NCBI GenBank assembly: GCA_016124575.1
Contig: WGNM01000001.1
Location: 124,001-188,000, forward strand
Direction: 5' to 3'
DNA length: 64,000 nt
Source: Cryomorphaceae bacterium
GTDB taxonomy: Bacteria > Bacteroidota > Bacteroidia > Flavobacteriales_D > Sanyastnellaceae
Part shown: piece by piece, positions 61,008 through 64,000 of the stretch
Position numbering within the stretch: position 1 is the stretch's first letter
Layout of the letters: the number at the start of each line of letters is the position of its first letter
Made by a program: the position numbers and the translations under genes
The notes under the pieces: model-generated
Told to the model about the DNA's origin: nothing
What the model saw: the letters and a program-made list of their open reading frames with translations, nothing else
Database searches by the model: none

Positions 61008-63113
61008 TTAATCGCAGTAGGTTCCAAAGGCAGATAAGAAGGTCAGCAAATCTTGGGCGTTTACTACTCCGTCACCGCTGATGTCTTCCGGACAGGCGTT
61101 GGCTTCCCATACACATTGTCCGTCATCTGTCGTGGCGTTCGGGTTATAATTGCTTGCTGAGTCATAGGTACATCCCAAAACCATTGGGCCACTGCACATG
61201 GCTTGATCTCCTATTGCAAATGGATTGAAATTCGCTTGCAGCGGATCGTTACATCCTACACAAAGTCCACATGATCCAAAGCATTCTATCGGCAACACAA
61301 CATCCACCGCAGGTGCCGCAATACTGCGCTCCCCTGCATTAAAACACGCTGCTGTTGCACTCTCCGAAACACCGTCTTTCTCAAAATGATACGCTACCTG
61401 ATCTCCTGACTGTAAGGTGATTGAAACTGTCCACAAGCCCCATCCTTCATGATTCATGGTCAACGATTGCTGCGCCTGTCCTTCAGGCGTTACTTCACAC
61501 GTTACAACGCCAGCTTCCCCTTCCACATCAACACGAAATGTAACGTCTACACTTGTTGCAGCGCAGGTTTCACATGAATTGAAACATACAATATTCAATG
61601 CCATGGGTTGTGGCAACTGGGTGAAAATTCGGTTAGTAAAAACTTCGCCATTGCCTCCAAATGTGGTGAGGGTGCACGCGGCACCGATGTCAAACATCTC
61701 TATCTCTCCACTCCATCCGTTCACGGTGAACTTGTACTCGTGATTGCCGACTGGCAGATTGACAGTGGTCTCCCATTCATTCGGTTGTGCTTCAATCATC
61801 GGATTGCACGTCCCACACCAACCGTTGAATGTGGAATTGAGGTGAACAACATCGGTCGGAAGCAAGCCCAACTCTGAAGTATTAACCCTAAAAGTGGTGG
61901 CGTAAACACAACTGCCATCGTCGGTGTTCGCTCCGGGGTCGTAATTCGTTGCGTCACTATCTGTGCATCCTGCGAAGGTATTTGTCACACAGCTGGCACA
62001 ACTATTAAAACATACAAGCGGCAGTGTAACATCCGTAAATGCAATGTTTGCATACCGATTGACAAAATTACTCGGGTTGCCGTATGTGGTGATGGTGCAA
62101 AGCTGTCCTTCAGAAAACTGCTCTTCCAAGCCGTCCCATCCGTTGGTTGTGTATTTGTACTCGTGCAGTCCGGGTGGCAATGGAAGGGTGATGGTCCAAA
62201 TGCCATTTCCTGTATTGATCATCGGATTGCAGGTGCCGCACCAACTATTGAAAGCACCGTTAACGTACACGATATCTCCCGGGTTTAGAGTTTCTTCGCT
62301 CATGTCGACACGAAAGGTCACCGGAACGGTCATGGGGGTGTATTGGTAGGCGCGTACGTAATCGACAACCATTTCTTGCGGAAATACGGTAGTTCCATTT
62401 GGTGCTCCAGGCCAGTTTCCGCCAACAGCTACATTGAGCAGCATGTAGTAATCTTCATCAAACAACCACTCGAAATTGGGAGTCACTTGTGATCTGTTTA
62501 CTTCGTAATACATCTGGCCATCTAAAAACCAACGGATGTTATCCGGAAACCATTCAATGCTATACGTATGAAAGTTGTCTGTCAACGACGAAGGTGACAC
62601 GATTGAACCTCCGAGTGAATAAACGTTGCCTGCGGTTCCTTGGTGACATGTGCCATGTAAGGTATTCGGCGCATTGCCGACGGTTTCCATAATGTCTATT
62701 TCACCGGGCCAAATACCAGCTTCGCGCAGCATCCAAAAAGCCGGCCAAATGCCCTGCCCTGTTGGAAGCTTCATCCTTGCTTCTATCTTCCCATAAGTCC
62801 AATACGCATTGCCTACAGTTCGAATCCTGCCTGATGTATAGTTCATGCCTCCAACGTTCTGCTGTTTGGCGACAATGTGCAGGTTACCCCCGCTAACAAA
62901 CACGTTTTCTGTACTGTTGGTGTAATACTGCAGCTCGTTGTTTCCCCAGCCGTTGAGACCAAATTGTGAGCCTGTGCCAAGGTCGTACGTCCAAACATCG
63001 GTGTTCAATGATGTGCCGTTAAACTCGTCACTCCACACCAAGTTCCACGTCTGCGCTGTTAGCGCAACTGAGCATAAAAAGAAAGATAGTAGTAGGTATA
63101 TACGCATGACCAT
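61008..63113 (-). CDS. GH16 endo-beta-glucanase with starch-binding-like modules and EF-hand-type tail
   Basis: 701 residues (an ATG at 63107 is an alternative start). Signal peptide, GH16 domain at ~20-262 ('VWSDEFNGTSLNTDVWTYDLG', 'GWGNNELQYYT', 'LPTGQGIWPAFWML') with catalytic E138-I-D140-I-M-E143 in 'GEIDIMETVG'. Then three ~105-residue modules opening with 'VTFRVDMS/TTFRVNTS/VTFRVDVE' and closing with 'LVCFNSCASC/IVCFNSCETC/IECFGSCGLC', like starch-binding-type beta domains. Cys motifs (GCT...NY...DGSC) lie between them, and a final calcium loop (DISGDGVVNAQD) ends in 'FGTYCD'. There is no standard T9SS domain, unlike the GH16 in the operon. Confidence 0.93.
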   Translation of the reverse strand: MVMRIYLLLSFFLCSVALTAQTWNLVWSDEFNGTSLNTDVWTYDLGTGSQFGLNGWGNNELQYYTNSTENVFVSGGNLHIVAKQQNVGGMNYTSGRIRTVGNAYWTYGKIEARMKLPTGQGIWPAFWMLREAGIWPGEIDIMETVGNAPNTLHGTCHQGTAGNVYSLGGSIVSPSSLTDNFHTYSIEWFPDNIRWFLDGQMYYEVNRSQVTPNFEWLFDEDYYMLLNVAVGGNWPGAPNGTTVFPQEMVVDYVRAYQYTPMTVPVTFRVDMSEETLNPGDIVYVNGAFNSWCGTCNPMINTGNGIWTITLPLPPGLHEYKYTTNGWDGLEEQFSEGQLCTITTYGNPSNFVNRYANIAFTDVTLPLVCFNSCASCVTNTFAGCTDSDATNYDPGANTDDGSCVYATTFRVNTSELGLLPTDVVHLNSTFNGWCGTCNPMIEAQPNEWETTVNLPVGNHEYKFTVNGWSGEIEMFDIGAACTLTTFGGNGEVFTNRIFTQLPQPMALNIVCFNSCETCAATSVDVTFRVDVEGEAGVVTCEVTPEGQAQQSLTMNHEGWGLWTVSITLQSGDQVAYHFEKDGVSESATAACFNAGERSIAAPAVDVVLPIECFGSCGLCVGCNDPLQANFNPFAIGDQAMCSGPMVLGCTYDSASNYNPNATTDDGQCVWEANACPEDISGDGVVNAQDLLTFLSAFGTYCD

Positions 63114-63124
63114 AAATTTAAAAA

Positions 63125-63152
63125 AAAGGGGATTCCGAAGAACCCCCTTTTT
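63125..63152 (-). terminator. Strong terminator between the two tail-sharing genes
   Basis: Minus strand AAAGGGG-G-TTC-TTCG-GAA-T-CCCCTTT with a run of T after it; one internal mismatch. It lies 28 bp after the stop at 63180 and just before the GH16 start. Confidence 0.88.
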
Positions 63153-63179
63153 CGCTTTAGTTAGTTATAGGAGTCAATA

Positions 63180-64000
63180 TTACAAACAAGCTGTACCGAA
63201 AGCACCAAGGAACTGAAGTAGGTCACCAGCATTGATAATGCCATCTCCGTTCAAGTCTTCAGGACAATCTGAACCTGTAGTAAACATGCAGCTTCCGTCG
63301 TCTACGTTAGCAGCAGCGTTGTAGTTGTCTGCATCAGAATAAGTACATCCGTAAACCAAACTTGTTGCACAAGAACCATCGTCAGAACCTGCAAATGGGT
63401 TGTATTCCAAGCTCAACGGATCAGTACATCCGGCGCAAGCCTCACATGAACTGAAACAAACCAATAAGGTTTCATCGCTGTTACCTACTGTGTGCGTGCG
63501 GTTGAATGCTCCAAATCCGTCATCTAAACCACATGCACCAGGTACTGTTTCTTCACCAACGAAATCGTTACCATTCAAGTACTTGTATTCGAACGAATCA
63601 CCTGAACCAAACAATATTGCGTATTCATAGATACCATAACCCATGTAAGACGTTGGCGTTGATGTAGCATCCCATCCTTGGAAAGAACCTACCAAATAAA
63701 CACCAGTTGGTGATACCGTTTCGTTCGACATGTCTACGCGGAATGTTACTGTGTAAAATTCTGTAGCACAAGCGCTGCAGCTTTCCCAACAAACAACTGG
63801 AAGCACAACTGAGCTGTTTACAATGATTTCACGGTTTGTGAAGCCCAACGATGTGAAAGTACAAGGCTCGCCTCCAACAAATGTTTCATCATCAGCCCAC
63901 ATGTCTACCTGGAACTTGTACTCCTGGCTGCCTGAATTGAGCAACAACGTTGTTTGCCAAATGCCATCAAGGTCAGCATCTTGCAATGGGTTAGCATCTG
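63180..64000 (-). CDS. Secreted binding-module protein with EF-hand-type tail (N-terminus beyond window)
   Basis: The frame is open to the right edge (273 codons visible), so the start lies outside. It shows the end of one and all of another module of the type found in the GH16 protein ('VTFRVDMSNETVSPTGVYLVGSFQGWDATS...YEYAILFGSGDSFEYKYLNG...LLVCFSSCEAC'), then two Cys motifs (GCT...EYN...DGSC, GCT...NYN...DGSC) and a calcium loop (DLNGDGIINAGD) ending in 'FGTACL'. An enzyme domain may lie upstream. It is related to the neighbouring GH16 gene by tandem duplication of the tail half. Confidence 0.88.
   Translation of the reverse strand, partial: DANPLQDADLDGIWQTTLLLNSGSQEYKFQVDMWADDETFVGGEPCTFTSLGFTNREIIVNSSVVLPVVCWESCSACATEFYTVTFRVDMSNETVSPTGVYLVGSFQGWDATSTPTSYMGYGIYEYAILFGSGDSFEYKYLNGNDFVGEETVPGACGLDDGFGAFNRTHTVGNSDETLLVCFSSCEACAGCTDPLSLEYNPFAGSDDGSCATSLVYGCTYSDADNYNAAANVDDGSCMFTTGSDCPEDLNGDGIINAGDLLQFLGAFGTACL

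Noticed and set aside
1-64000. tRNA, rRNA, riboswitch or transposase genes
   Set aside because: None could be recognised on either strand. The non-coding gaps are short and hold only promoters, hairpins and the efflux-operon scar.

Overview
The window comes from a Bacteroidota genome, most likely a marine member of the Flavobacteriales. The evidence is several proteins with type IX secretion (T9SS) C-terminal sorting domains of types A and B, a PorP/SprF-family protein, a TonB receptor paired with a DUF4249 lipoprotein, Bacteroidota-style -7 promoter elements (TAnnTTTG), and Cys-rich 'GCT...NY...DGSC' motifs typical of secreted proteins in this order. I found no rRNA, tRNA, CRISPR array, insertion sequence or prophage.

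Left part, 1-13.6 kb, minus strand: a tightly coupled operon. It encodes a 2505-residue HYR-repeat surface protein with a type B sorting domain, its PorP/SprF partner, an OmpA-like protein with PD40 and PKD regions, an unrecognised secreted protein, and a beta-propeller/Y_Y_Y sensor cut by the left window edge. Upstream (13.7-14.3 kb) lies the scar of a lost heavy-metal RND efflux operon: a small remnant ORF, the first ~70 codons of a CusA/CzcA pump, and what looks like the tail of its CusB-like adaptor.

Middle part, 14.4-43.4 kb: mixed housekeeping and envelope genes. They include an MscS channel, a glycerophosphodiesterase, a four-helix membrane protein broken by an in-frame TGA, a lipoprotein ending in a YqaE/Pmp3 domain, an FKBP isomerase, two methyltransferases, an SDR enzyme, a T9SS-exported cyanophycinase-like peptidase, a 1154-residue lamin-tail-like repeat protein, glycosyltransferases of families 2 and 39, a TonB receptor/DUF4249 pair, a TauE/SafE permease, a histidine kinase with a single-domain response regulator, a CD225/DUF2752 pair, a secreted esterase, a CUB-domain protein, Tex, DoxX, an alcohol dehydrogenase-like protein and a VIT-family transporter.

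Right part, 43.6-64 kb: a beta-glucan (laminarin-type) utilisation locus. Nine minus-strand genes with overlaps or 2-bp gaps encode a T9SS-exported carbohydrate-binding-like protein, a sodium/solute symporter, two outer-membrane beta-barrels, two surface lipoproteins, a GH3 beta-glucosidase, a GH16 endo-glucanase and a clan GH-A hydrolase. A divergent propeller-Y_Y_Y-LuxR regulator sits next to the operon, followed by a second GH16 enzyme and a related partial gene. There is no SusC/SusD pair; the two unfamiliar barrels and the symporter occupy its place, which is the most interesting feature of the window.

A recurrent regulatory feature is a TAnnTTnn element only 4-5 bp before the ATG of at least seven genes, which suggests leaderless transcription.
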